From assembly GCA_002694985.1 (NCBI GenBank), contig NZNS01000006.1, positions 16,605 to 80,604 of the forward strand: 64,000 nt of DNA. Direction: 5' to 3'. The position numbers and the translations under genes were made by a program. Position 1 is the first letter of the stretch. Every line of letters begins with the position of its first letter. Positions 1 to 7,903 of the stretch are shown here, one piece after another. The notes beneath the pieces were generated by a model, which did not search any database, had not been told where the DNA came from, and saw only the letters and a program-made list of their open reading frames with translations. The stretch is from Parvibaculum sp. (GTDB taxonomy: Bacteria; Pseudomonadota; Alphaproteobacteria; Parvibaculales; Parvibaculaceae).

Positions 1-38
1 TTTGGAGACCGGTGCTCTACCAGTTGAGCTACACTCCT
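1..38 (-). tRNA. tRNA-Trp(CCA), 5' part, cut by window edge
   Basis: Read on the minus strand, the 5' acceptor strand AGGAGTG, the D-arm GCTCAACTGGTAGAGC and the anticodon stem-loop with CCA (bases 3-5) are visible. The 3' half lies outside the window. It sits 28 bp after the tuf stop on the same strand, matching the common bacterial order tuf, tRNA-Trp, secE. Confidence 0.93.
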
Positions 39-66
39 AAAGACAGCCGCCGAAGCGGCAGCCTTC

Positions 67-1257
<1,191 letters not shown>

Positions 1258-1389
1258 GGGCGCTAGCTACCTTCAGTTGTCTCGTCTCGTTCACTTGGAC
1301 CTGTCTGCCTCTGCCTTGCGGACGGCGGCGACATTTGCCCTTCTTTCTTCGTCTCGGGCTTTCGCCCTGATCGGCGGAGCGGCGAAGGC

Positions 1390-1463
1390 TGGAGCGGGTG
1401 AAGGGAATCGAACCCTCGTCATCAGCTTGGAAGGCTGTTGCTCTACCATTGAGCTACACCCGC
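1390..1463 (-). tRNA. tRNA-Gly(TCC)
   Basis: A full cloverleaf reads on the minus strand. The acceptor GCGGGTG pairs with CACCCGC, the D-arm is GCTCAATGGTAGAGC, the anticodon loop CTTCCAA gives TCC, and the T-loop is TTCGATT. The 3' CCA is encoded. It lies between tRNA-Tyr and tuf. Confidence 0.97.
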
Positions 1464-1515
1464 CTGGGATCCGTTCCGGGGTCCCGCCTGCTCTCTTCGC
1501 GCTGCCTGCGCTGGA

Positions 1516-1600
1516 TGGTGGAGGGGGTTGGATTCGAACCAACGTAGGCATAGCCAACGGATTTACAGTCCGTCCCCTTTAGCCGCTCGGGCACCCCTCC
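1516..1600 (-). tRNA. tRNA-Tyr(GTA)
   Basis: This is an 85-nt class II tRNA with a long variable arm. The acceptor GGAGGGG is at the 5' end, the anticodon loop CTGTAAA gives GTA, the T-loop is TTCGAAT and CCA is encoded. It is the first gene of the tRNA-tuf transcription unit. Confidence 0.97.
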
Positions 1601-1680
1601 GTGTCCGATGTCAAATCTTGTGAAATCCCAATAAGTTTGCGGATATTGTCTCGTGCTGGCCTCTGACGGACACGCGCGGC

Positions 1681-1709
1681 TTTATTCAGGTTTGCCGCCC
1701 TTGTGTCAA
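1681..1709 (-). promoter_or_regulatory. Sigma70-type promoter of the tRNA-Tyr/tRNA-Gly/tuf unit
   Basis: On the minus strand a perfect -35 TTGACA (1704-1709) is followed by a 17-bp spacer and AATAAA (1681-1686), four of six matches to TATAAT. Transcription would begin near 1674, about 75 nt before the mature tRNA-Tyr. Box quality, spacing and position before a stable-RNA operon support it; no start site is known. Confidence 0.7.
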
Positions 1710-1830
1710 CTAAAATCCCGGCCCCATAAAGCGTGAACACCCCCGCAGCGTGCCTCGAGCCATTTTTGCGGCAAGGCATACTGTTCGGGGGCGTTTGCAA
1801 GAGCCCGGATGTCGCAATATAAGCGCGCGC

Positions 1831-2667
1831 ATGAGCCGACGCAAGCAACCGAAACAATTCCAGAACCGCGCCCCCCGTGAAGGCGAACCGCGAGAGGCCA
1901 ATTCTCGCCATAAGCATGGAAAACGCAGCGGTCGAGGCGGCGGTTCGGCAGACAATGATGCCTATCTATATGGGTTCCATGCGGTTTTGGCCGCTTTGGC
2001 CAATCCGCACCGGCTGGCCGAACGCCTCCTCCTGACCCGCAATGCCGAGGCCGATCTGGCGCGCCAGGGAGCTGACCTTGGCGGTCTTCGACCAGAGATT
2101 CGGGAAGCAGACGAGATCGCCGCTCTCCTGCCTCCCGGCGCCGTGCATCAGGGTATTGCCTTGCGCACCTCTCCCCTTCCCGACCTCGACGTGTCGGAGG
2201 CCTGCGAGGGCGCAAACCGGGTGGTCGTGCTCGATCAGGTCACCGACCCGCATAATTTCGGAGCGATTCTCCGTTCCGCAGCCGTTTTCGGCGCGGGCGC
2301 CCTCATCACCACCGACCGCAACAGCCCACCCTTGGGCGGCGTCCTCGCCAAGGCGGCCTCCGGCGGGCTGGAGCAGGTTCGGATCGCAAAGGTCACGAAT
2401 CTCGTCCGGGCCATCGAGAAGTTGAAAGAGCTTGGTTTCGAGGTCATCGGTCTGGACGGTGAGGGGGAGATGTCCCTCCCCGACATGGCGCTCTCGCCGC
2501 GCGTGGCGCTGGTGCTGGGTGCCGAGGGCGCCGGGCTCCGCCGTCTGACTCGCGAGCATTGCGATCTTCTGGCGCGGCTTCCCGCCGCCGGCACAATGAA
2601 AAGCCTCAACGTCTCGAATGCGGCCGCCGTCGCCCTCTACGAGCTTTTCCGCCGCCCCGCTGCCTAG
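1831..2667 (+). CDS. rlmB: 23S rRNA 2'-O-methyltransferase, RlmB/TrmH (SpoU) family
   Basis: It probably methylates the 2'-hydroxyl of G2251 in the peptidyl-transferase P loop of 23S rRNA. The chosen start gives 278 residues. A basic, Gly/Arg-rich tail of about 40 residues precedes a substrate-binding region beginning YLYGFHAVLAAL. The three SpoU knot motifs are present: DPHNFGAILRSAAVFGA (motif 1, Asn and Arg), LVLGAEGAGLRRLT (motif 2) and LNVSNAAAVALYELFR (motif 3). An earlier in-frame ATG at 1750 would add 27 residues that do not look coding, so ATG 1831 is preferred. A possible promoter (TTGCAA 1797-1802, TATAAG 1818-1823) ends so close to this ATG that the message could be leaderless. 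RlmB is favoured over TrmB-type relatives because of the substrate-binding domain. Confidence 0.88.
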   Translation: MSRRKQPKQFQNRAPREGEPREANSRHKHGKRSGRGGGSADNDAYLYGFHAVLAALANPHRLAERLLLTRNAEADLARQGADLGGLRPEIREADEIAALLPPGAVHQGIALRTSPLPDLDVSEACEGANRVVVLDQVTDPHNFGAILRSAAVFGAGALITTDRNSPPLGGVLAKAASGGLEQVRIAKVTNLVRAIEKLKELGFEVIGLDGEGEMSLPDMALSPRVALVLGAEGAGLRRLTREHCDLLARLPAAGTMKSLNVSNAAAVALYELFRRPAA

Positions 2668-2802
2668 GCAACGCCTGCGGGAGAAAACGGGTCGCAGGCC
2701 CTGCCGCACGCCCAGAATCCGCGACACACCCTATCCCTTTTGCGCAGATATCACCCGCCATGCGGGAAAGTCCCCTTTTGTCCTTGCCAAGCCGCGACTC
2801 TT

Positions 2803-2831
2803 TTGCGACTAGTTTGCATTATCGATACGCA
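2803..2831 (+). promoter_or_regulatory. Candidate metal (Fur/Irr-like) operators upstream of the PepSY gene
   Basis: Two overlapping TGC...GCA sites stand 24-52 bp before the PepSY start: TTGCGACTAGTTTGCA (2803-2818) and TGCATTATCGATACGCA (2815-2831). The first matches 14 of 16 bases of TTGCGATTAGTCTGCA at 57385-57400, just before the DUF2946-TonB operon. TGC...GCA inverted repeats are typical of alphaproteobacterial Fur-type sites. Which regulator binds is inference. Confidence 0.45.
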
Positions 2832-2854
2832 TTCCAGATCTGCGGGACCGCGCA

Positions 2855-4000
2855 ATGAGCACCAAGACGATCAAGAACTGGTACCTGGTTCACAAGTGGA
2901 CGAGCCTCATCTGCACGGTATTCATGCTCCTGCTCTGTATCACGGGCTTGCCGCTGATATTTCACGAAGAGATCGACCACCTGACCGGCAGCCACCCGGA
3001 AGCCGCCGAGATGGCGGAAGGCGCCACCCCGGCAACCCTCGACGCAATCTTTGCGACGGGTATGGCGCGCGTACCGGGCGACGTACCCCAGTTCCTCGTC
3101 TTCGATGACCATGAGCCGGTCATCTATCTGACAACGGCTAAGTCCGCGACCAACCGGGAAGACTCCCGCTTCAACGCCTATGACGCAGGCACCGGCGAGT
3201 ATATTCCCACCCCGCCTTTCGACGAAGGCTTCATGTATGTGATGCTCAAGCTGCATATCGATCTGTTCGCCGGTTTGCCGGGCACGCTCTTTCTTGGCGT
3301 GATGGGATTGCTTCTTGTCGTCGCCATCGTGTCGGGCGTGGTGGTCTACGGACCGTTCATGCGCAAGCTCGATTTCGGGACCGTCCGCAAGGACAAGAAC
3401 ACCCGCGTCAAATGGCTCGACATACACAATATGCTCGGCATCGTCACACTTGCCTGGCTTTTCGTCGTCGGCTTCACCGGCGTCATCAACACGCTTGCGA
3501 CCCCTGTGTTCCAGTATTGGCAATACGATCAGCTTGCCGAGATGGTGGCGTCCTACGAGGACGCCGCCCCCCTCGAATCCCTCTCCTCGATCGATGAAGC
3601 CGTCGCAACGGCGCGGCAAGCCGCACCCGGCATGGAGCCCTCTTTCATCGCTTTCCCCGAATCCGGTTTTTCGAGCAACCATCACTATGCAGTCTTCATG
3701 CGCGGAACGACGCCACTCAGCTCACGCACTCTGAAGCCCGTCCTTGTCGATGCGCAGACCGGCGAACTCACCGCCAGCCGCGACCTGCCGTGGTACGCAA
3801 CGGCCCTCCTCCTCTCACAGCCGCTCCACTTCGGCGATTATGGCGGCCTGCCGCTCAAGATCATCTGGGCGCTGCTCGACATCGCCAGCATCCTGGTCCT
3901 CGGCAGTGGGCTCTATCTCTGGCTTGGTCGGCAGCGCTCATCGCTGGAAACCAGACTGCGCGAGCTTGAACGCGGCGCCGATACAGCGGTGGTGGTCTGA
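2855..4000 (+). CDS. PepSY-associated transmembrane protein
   Basis: This 381-residue inner-membrane protein belongs to the PepSY_TM family, whose members often accompany siderophore or haem uptake genes and are proposed to reduce ferric complexes. The first helix contains W/H-rich NWYLVHKWTSLICTVFML and ends at ITGLPLIFHEEI. Periplasmic PepSY-like sequence follows. Further helices lie around residues 142-168 (FAGLPGTLFLGVMGLLLVV), 190-215 (IHNMLGIVTLAWLFVVGFTG) and 325-357 near the C-terminus. Conserved histidines (HK in helix 1, LHID, DIHNMLG, PLHFG) could ligate haem. The next small membrane gene overlaps its stop (ATGA), so the two are translationally coupled. The upstream sites at 2803-2831 suggest metal control. 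The function is inferred from the family, not shown. Confidence 0.82.
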   Translation: MSTKTIKNWYLVHKWTSLICTVFMLLLCITGLPLIFHEEIDHLTGSHPEAAEMAEGATPATLDAIFATGMARVPGDVPQFLVFDDHEPVIYLTTAKSATNREDSRFNAYDAGTGEYIPTPPFDEGFMYVMLKLHIDLFAGLPGTLFLGVMGLLLVVAIVSGVVVYGPFMRKLDFGTVRKDKNTRVKWLDIHNMLGIVTLAWLFVVGFTGVINTLATPVFQYWQYDQLAEMVASYEDAAPLESLSSIDEAVATARQAAPGMEPSFIAFPESGFSSNHHYAVFMRGTTPLSSRTLKPVLVDAQTGELTASRDLPWYATALLLSQPLHFGDYGGLPLKIIWALLDIASILVLGSGLYLWLGRQRSSLETRLRELERGADTAVVV

Positions 4001-4215
4001 TGCAGATGACAAATCGCGAGGTCCGCAACCTCCGCAAGGGTCCGCGCGGAGGCGTATTCGGCATTCCCGCCCTCATAGCCGCCATCTCGCTGGTCGGCCT
4101 TGTCTCCGCCCTGGTCGGCGACGAACTTCTGGATGTGATCTCCTGGATCACCCTCGGCATTCCGATCGCCGTCATGCTCTGGGCTTACGCGCGGGACTGG
4201 TCGAAGGTCCGATAG
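4000..4215 (+). CDS. Small two-helix membrane protein
   Basis: The 71-residue product begins MQMTNREVRNLRKGPRGG, a basic cytoplasmic tail, then has two hydrophobic segments (IPALIAAISLVGLVSALVG and ISWITLGIPIAVMLWAYA) joined by an acidic loop, and ends DWSKVR. The start ATG overlaps the stop of the PepSY gene by one base, which implies translational coupling and a joint role, perhaps as an accessory subunit. No named family is recognised. Confidence 0.75.
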   Translation: MQMTNREVRNLRKGPRGGVFGIPALIAAISLVGLVSALVGDELLDVISWITLGIPIAVMLWAYARDWSKVR

Positions 4216-4321
4216 ACAGCCACAAGCCCGCAGCCCGGCGTCGACGTACAAAAGATGCGGCCGATCCTCCAAGCTTTGCTTGCCCGTCACGCCCGTCACA
4301 ACTATCTTGCGCCGCACGGTC

Positions 4322-4394
<73 letters not shown>

Positions 4395-4411
4395 CCGTTT
4401 GCAATCAATGA

Positions 4412-4576
4412 TCGTCACGTCGACAACCAGCCGCGCGCAGCCGCGCGGAGCGACCCTCCGGGTGGCGCGGCGAAGACCTCACAACCACCTTCCTCGCCAT
4501 CAAGAAAGCCGGGTGCAACCGCATCTTCGCCGCGGTGAACGATGTCGACGTGGAATGGTATCCGCGAAACGCCTGA
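4412..4576 (+). pseudogene. Unidentified gene remnant downstream of tRNA-Thr
   Basis: One frame stays open from 4412 to a TGA at 4574-4576 with strongly GC-biased third positions, as in real genes here. Its end encodes EDLTTTFLAIKKAGC followed by NRIFAAVNDVDVEWYPRNA. No ATG, GTG or TTG precedes this block in frame, there is no ribosome-binding site, and the frame is closed upstream by TGA at 4409. It is best read as the 3' end of a gene whose 5' part was lost. The family is not recognised. Confidence 0.4.
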
Positions 4577-4579
4577 GAT

Positions 4580-5041
4580 TTACTCGGCGGGCAGATCCCT
4601 GCCTTCCATGTCTTTCAGGTCGGCCGGATCGCAAGGATACTGCTTCTCGAGCGCGCGCACCGCGAGCTCATAGGCAGGGCGCTCCGTAACTTCGGGATTG
4701 CTCTCCGCATAGCTCACGACATGCTGCGCAAAGTCACGATAACTGAGCTTGTCCGGCATCTCGAAGCAGGCTTTCTCATCCTGGTTCGCCCCGAGCCGGA
4801 ACGCACGGAACGGCTCTCCCATGGTGAGCGTGTCCTTCTGAGCGAGAACCATGCCGGTGACAAAATTCTTGCACGCTTCGCCCTTGCTGCCCTCGGCAGA
4901 GCCATTGTCGAGCAGCGACTGACAGGCGGTAACAAGCCCCGCCCCTTTTTCGATATTCGTGGCAGCATGGGCGTTTACCGCCATTCCCGCCGCGCCCAGC
5001 ATCACACCGAACGCCAGTGTCGCAAGCTTCTGCATTTTCAT
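4580..5041 (-). CDS. Exported Rap1a/Tai-like small protein
   Basis: The product has 153 residues with a clear Sec signal peptide (MKMQKLATLAFGVMLGAAGMAVNAHA, cut after AHA). The mature part carries four cysteines (TACQSL, EACKNF, KACFEM, YPCDPA), spaced as in the Rap1a/Tai domain, a fold first known from immunity proteins of Serratia type VI effectors and common as lone periplasmic proteins in proteobacteria. The four cysteines probably make two disulfides. A ribosome-binding site (GGAG) precedes the start. No effector gene is adjacent, so an immunity role is not supported. Alternatively it could be a general periplasmic stress protein of this fold. Confidence 0.7.
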   Translation of the reverse strand: MKMQKLATLAFGVMLGAAGMAVNAHAATNIEKGAGLVTACQSLLDNGSAEGSKGEACKNFVTGMVLAQKDTLTMGEPFRAFRLGANQDEKACFEMPDKLSYRDFAQHVVSYAESNPEVTERPAYELAVRALEKQYPCDPADLKDMEGRDLPAE

Positions 5042-5138
5042 TCTCCTGGCTTGTTACCTGTCTTTATTTACATAAGCCGGAACGCTTCCCCTTCAAGCAT
5101 TCTCTCATCGCAAGAGGAGCTCTTTCGGGGCCGGCCGG

Positions 5139-6014
5139 TCAGTCGAGCACCTTGATCGAACCGGGGGTGCGATAGGTCAGTCCGTCCAGCGCCGGGCTCT
5201 CGCTGGCACGAGTGAAAGCCGCTTCGATCTTGCTTGCGCGATCCGTGAACAAGGGCGCCATGTCGGGATGTGTAAAGATATAGAGTTCGTCCGCTTCCAC
5301 CGCTTCCAGCACGCGCGCCCCCACGCAGTCGGGGTCGATGCCGCCAAGCACCAGTTCCTTCGCCGCCGATGCGCGCTCCTCGGCCTCATCCGCCGGGCCA
5401 AACTTTTCCTGTCGCGCGCGCGAACTCTCGTGAATGCGCGTCTTCACGAAACCCGGACAGAGAACCGAGACGCCGATATTCTCCGGTGCGAGCTGCCCTG
5501 CCCAGCCTTCCGACATGCCGACCACGGCATATTTCGATGCCGTATAGGGTTCCATGCCCGGCACGGAAATCATCCCCGCCATCGACGCCGTATTGACGTA
5601 ATGTCCGCCTTCGCCATGCTCGCGGATATGCGGCAGGAAGGCCTCCATGCCATAGACCACGCCCATCAGATTGACGGCAATCGTCCAGTCCCAGTCGCCG
5701 GGCTTCATCGTGCCGATAGGCCCGCCGCCTCCCACGCCCGCATTGTTGCAGACGAGGTGGACCTTGCCGAAAATCCCGACGGTCTCCTGCGCGGCCTGTT
5801 CCACCGATTTGCGCTCCGTCACATCGCAGCGCACGCCTGCCGCCTTGATCTGGCGCTCCTTGAGTTCGCTCACCGCCGCAACGAGGTCTTCTTCGTTGAT
5901 ATCGGCAAGCATCACATTCATGCCGGCCGTCCCGAACGCGCGCGCCATCGAAAGCCCGATGCCGCTCGCGCCACCCGTGATGAACGCCGTCTTTCCTGAA
6001 AAATCTTTCATCAT
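5139..6014 (-). CDS. Short-chain dehydrogenase/reductase (SDR)
   Basis: This is a classical cytosolic NAD(P)-dependent SDR of 291 residues. The dinucleotide motif TGGASGIG is near residues 13-20, NNAGVGGGG near 90, the catalytic Ser in VNTASMAG, and YTASK supplies Tyr and Lys. The substrate is unknown; the family includes ketone, alcohol and sterol oxidoreductases. An Asp after the second beta strand (LADINEED) favours NAD(H). Its start overlaps the stop of the upstream ferritin-like gene by four bases (ATGA). The two genes and the TetR gene before them form one likely operon. Confidence 0.9.
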   Translation of the reverse strand: MMKDFSGKTAFITGGASGIGLSMARAFGTAGMNVMLADINEEDLVAAVSELKERQIKAAGVRCDVTERKSVEQAAQETVGIFGKVHLVCNNAGVGGGGPIGTMKPGDWDWTIAVNLMGVVYGMEAFLPHIREHGEGGHYVNTASMAGMISVPGMEPYTASKYAVVGMSEGWAGQLAPENIGVSVLCPGFVKTRIHESSRARQEKFGPADEAEERASAAKELVLGGIDPDCVGARVLEAVEADELYIFTHPDMAPLFTDRASKIEAAFTRASESPALDGLTYRTPGSIKVLD

Positions 6015-7045
6015 GCTGCCTTCGCCATGTCGTCCATCGCGTCGAACTCGGCAAGAAGCTGCGCGCCATTGGGCATTGTTTCAAGCTGCGCGCGTATTGT
6101 CTCGCGCATCTGTTCCTTCGAAAAGTCGGCCTGTGTCACCGCATGCCAGTGCACCATGCCCTCCCAGATCGGGTCGATGAGATCCTTGCCCTTCACCGTG
6201 CCGCCGTCGACGGTCTTGAAGGTAAGGCTGCGCATCTCCGAAACCGCCATCTGCAGATAGCCAACATGAATCGCCTCGTCGATGCGGATACGTTCCACCA
6301 TCGACGCCGCCTCCTCCGCCTGCTCACGCCGGTCGGCGAAGGCCTCCTTGTCGCGCATGATCTCGCAGCAGAACGCGAAGAAGCTTTCCGCCCGCACCTC
6401 GATCATCAGCACATTCATCAGCATCAGGATGAGCTGCTCGAAACCCTCCGGGAGTTGCGGCATGAGCCGTCCCTGATCCGGGCGGCCGATGCTTTCCGGC
6501 AATTCCGGTATCGGATAGGCGTCCGCGCCGAAAAGAAGATCGCGCGCCGCGAACCACATAGCATCATGCGCACCATATTCGGGCAGCTCGGGATCGCCGC
6601 CCTCATCCGCGCCATGCGCATAGAGAAGCCCCTTGTGGAGATGCCCGGTACAGGTCTGCGAAATATCGTCCTCGATGATCTGCTGGAAATCTGGCGCCTC
6701 GATATCGCAAAGTACACGGCCGCGCGCTTCGATCACGCCCGTGATGGTCAGCGAATCCCACAGCGTCTGCCCGATGCCATGGCTGAGCAGAAACCGTTCC
6801 TGAGAAATGTTCGGGTAATTGCCGCACTTGAGAAGCTGCACCGTCGCATCGATCAGTGGCCAGCCTTTCGCGGTCAATTCGCCCTGCCATGCTTTCACCG
6901 CCGGCCAGCGATGCAGCACGCGCGGCGACTCATAACTGCCATCCGCGAGAAAGCCGCCATGCAGCTTGTAGCCCGCGCGTTCATGAGGGCGCGCATAGTC
7001 GTGGCTCGCCATCAGCTCGTCGCTTGTATAGGAGAGCTTCGCCAT
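6011..7045 (-). CDS. Ferritin-like (probably di-iron) domain protein
   Basis: The product has 344 residues and lacks a signal peptide. Two helices look like a ferritin-type metal four-helix bundle: NVLMIEVRAESFFAFCCE (residues ~212-229) and MVERIRIDEAIHVGYLQMAV (~250-269), the latter with an E-x6-H spacing and a DEAIH core. This resembles carboxylate-bridged di-iron oxygenases or oxidases. The N-terminal half (HGGFLADGSYESPRVLHRWPAV) is specific to this group. A good site (GGGAGGAA) precedes ATG 7045. Coupling to the SDR and control by a TetR suggest an oxygenase-dehydrogenase pair acting on a small hydrophobic substrate. That reaction is inference. Confidence 0.65.
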   Translation of the reverse strand: MAKLSYTSDELMASHDYARPHERAGYKLHGGFLADGSYESPRVLHRWPAVKAWQGELTAKGWPLIDATVQLLKCGNYPNISQERFLLSHGIGQTLWDSLTITGVIEARGRVLCDIEAPDFQQIIEDDISQTCTGHLHKGLLYAHGADEGGDPELPEYGAHDAMWFAARDLLFGADAYPIPELPESIGRPDQGRLMPQLPEGFEQLILMLMNVLMIEVRAESFFAFCCEIMRDKEAFADRREQAEEAASMVERIRIDEAIHVGYLQMAVSEMRSLTFKTVDGGTVKGKDLIDPIWEGMVHWHAVTQADFSKEQMRETIRAQLETMPNGAQLLAEFDAMDDMAKAA

Positions 7046-7098
7046 TTTCCCGTTCCTCCCTGGAGCCTTTTTCCGGCTTGCTCCGCGTGTTTCCGGCC

Positions 7099-7797
7099 TT
7101 ATTTTTTCAGCGCACGTAGAAAGAGTTGCGTCATGCCATCGACCATCTTTACCCGGTCAAGCTTGCGGCGATGGCCATAGGCCCCGCCCTGCTTGATCGC
7201 ACCGACAATGAGATATCCCGCCATCCGCGCATCGAGGTCGGCGGCGGCCTCTCCGGCTTCCTTCCACTTTTCGAGAAGCTCCGTCCAGACCTGCGCCCAT
7301 CGGTCGACCGGCATCCGGCGTCCGGTGTCGCCCGTCGACAGCACGCTGATGTCGGTCAGCGCCGCGGCGAGTACGCCGGGGTTCTGATCGGAATATTCGA
7401 AGACCGCTATCAGAAGCTCGCGGATACCCTCTTCAAGCGATCTCGCCACCGCGTGATGCGTTTTCACGAAAACATGCAACTCGTCCGCCGCCTCTTCGGT
7501 GAAGGCGAGGAAACAATCGAGCTTGTCTTCGAAATGCAGATAGAAGGTGCCGTGGCCGACGCCCGCTTCCTTGGAAATATCCTGCGGGCGCGTCTCGTGA
7601 TAGCCGCGCTCGACGAAGAGCTTGCGTGCGGCCGCCATCAGCTTGCGCCTGCTCTCGCGCTTGCGCTTCGTCGCACCGTTCATGGGACTTGCCGCAGCCG
7701 CGCTCACAGGCACGGCAGCGTCGTCCCTCTCCTTGTCGTCCAGAACGGCCGCTTCTGCGGTCTTTCGGGTTCTGGCGCCCGTTTCCTCCATAGTCAT
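7099..7797 (-). CDS. TetR-family transcriptional regulator
   Basis: The chosen ATG gives 232 residues. A disordered, Ala-rich N-terminus of about 35 residues precedes a TetR helix-turn-helix: RRKLMAAARKLFVERGYHETRPQDISKEAGVGHGTFYLHFEDK. The C-terminal ligand domain is variable. A TTG at 7824 could extend the protein, but it lies inside the palindrome TGACAAAATGTCA (7819-7831), so ATG 7797 or 7791 is more likely. The gene heads the operon with the ferritin-like and SDR genes and probably represses itself and them through that palindrome. The ligand is unknown, but fatty-acyl or aromatic compounds would fit. Confidence 0.88.
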   Translation of the reverse strand: MTMEETGARTRKTAEAAVLDDKERDDAAVPVSAAAASPMNGATKRKRESRRKLMAAARKLFVERGYHETRPQDISKEAGVGHGTFYLHFEDKLDCFLAFTEEAADELHVFVKTHHAVARSLEEGIRELLIAVFEYSDQNPGVLAAALTDISVLSTGDTGRRMPVDRWAQVWTELLEKWKEAGEAAADLDARMAGYLIVGAIKQGGAYGHRRKLDRVKMVDGMTQLFLRALKK

Positions 7798-7818
7798 GGA
7801 GAAAGCGTCGGACCAAAA

Positions 7819-7831
7819 TGACAAAATGTCA
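7819..7831 (-). promoter_or_regulatory. Perfect inverted repeat, likely TetR operator
   Basis: TGACA-AAA-TGTCA is a perfect 5-bp inverted repeat with a 3-bp centre, 22 bp before the preferred TetR start. On the minus strand it overlaps a perfect -35 TTGACA (7827-7832), so a bound repressor would block the promoter. No clear -10 is seen. Confidence 0.5.
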
Positions 7832-7903
7832 ATGAACCCAGGTAAAATGTGAGGGTATTTTTTCGCCCCTTCACATATCCCGGCACATTTCCCGAAAAGC
7901 CTT

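Noticed and set aside
1797..1823. TTGCAA / TATAAG as rlmB promoter
   Set aside because: The spacer is only 15 bp and the start would fall at the ATG; mentioned with the gene but not listed as a feature.
4580..5041. Type VI immunity protein
   Set aside because: The Rap1a/Tai fold is present, but there is no effector or secretion gene nearby, and most family members stand alone.
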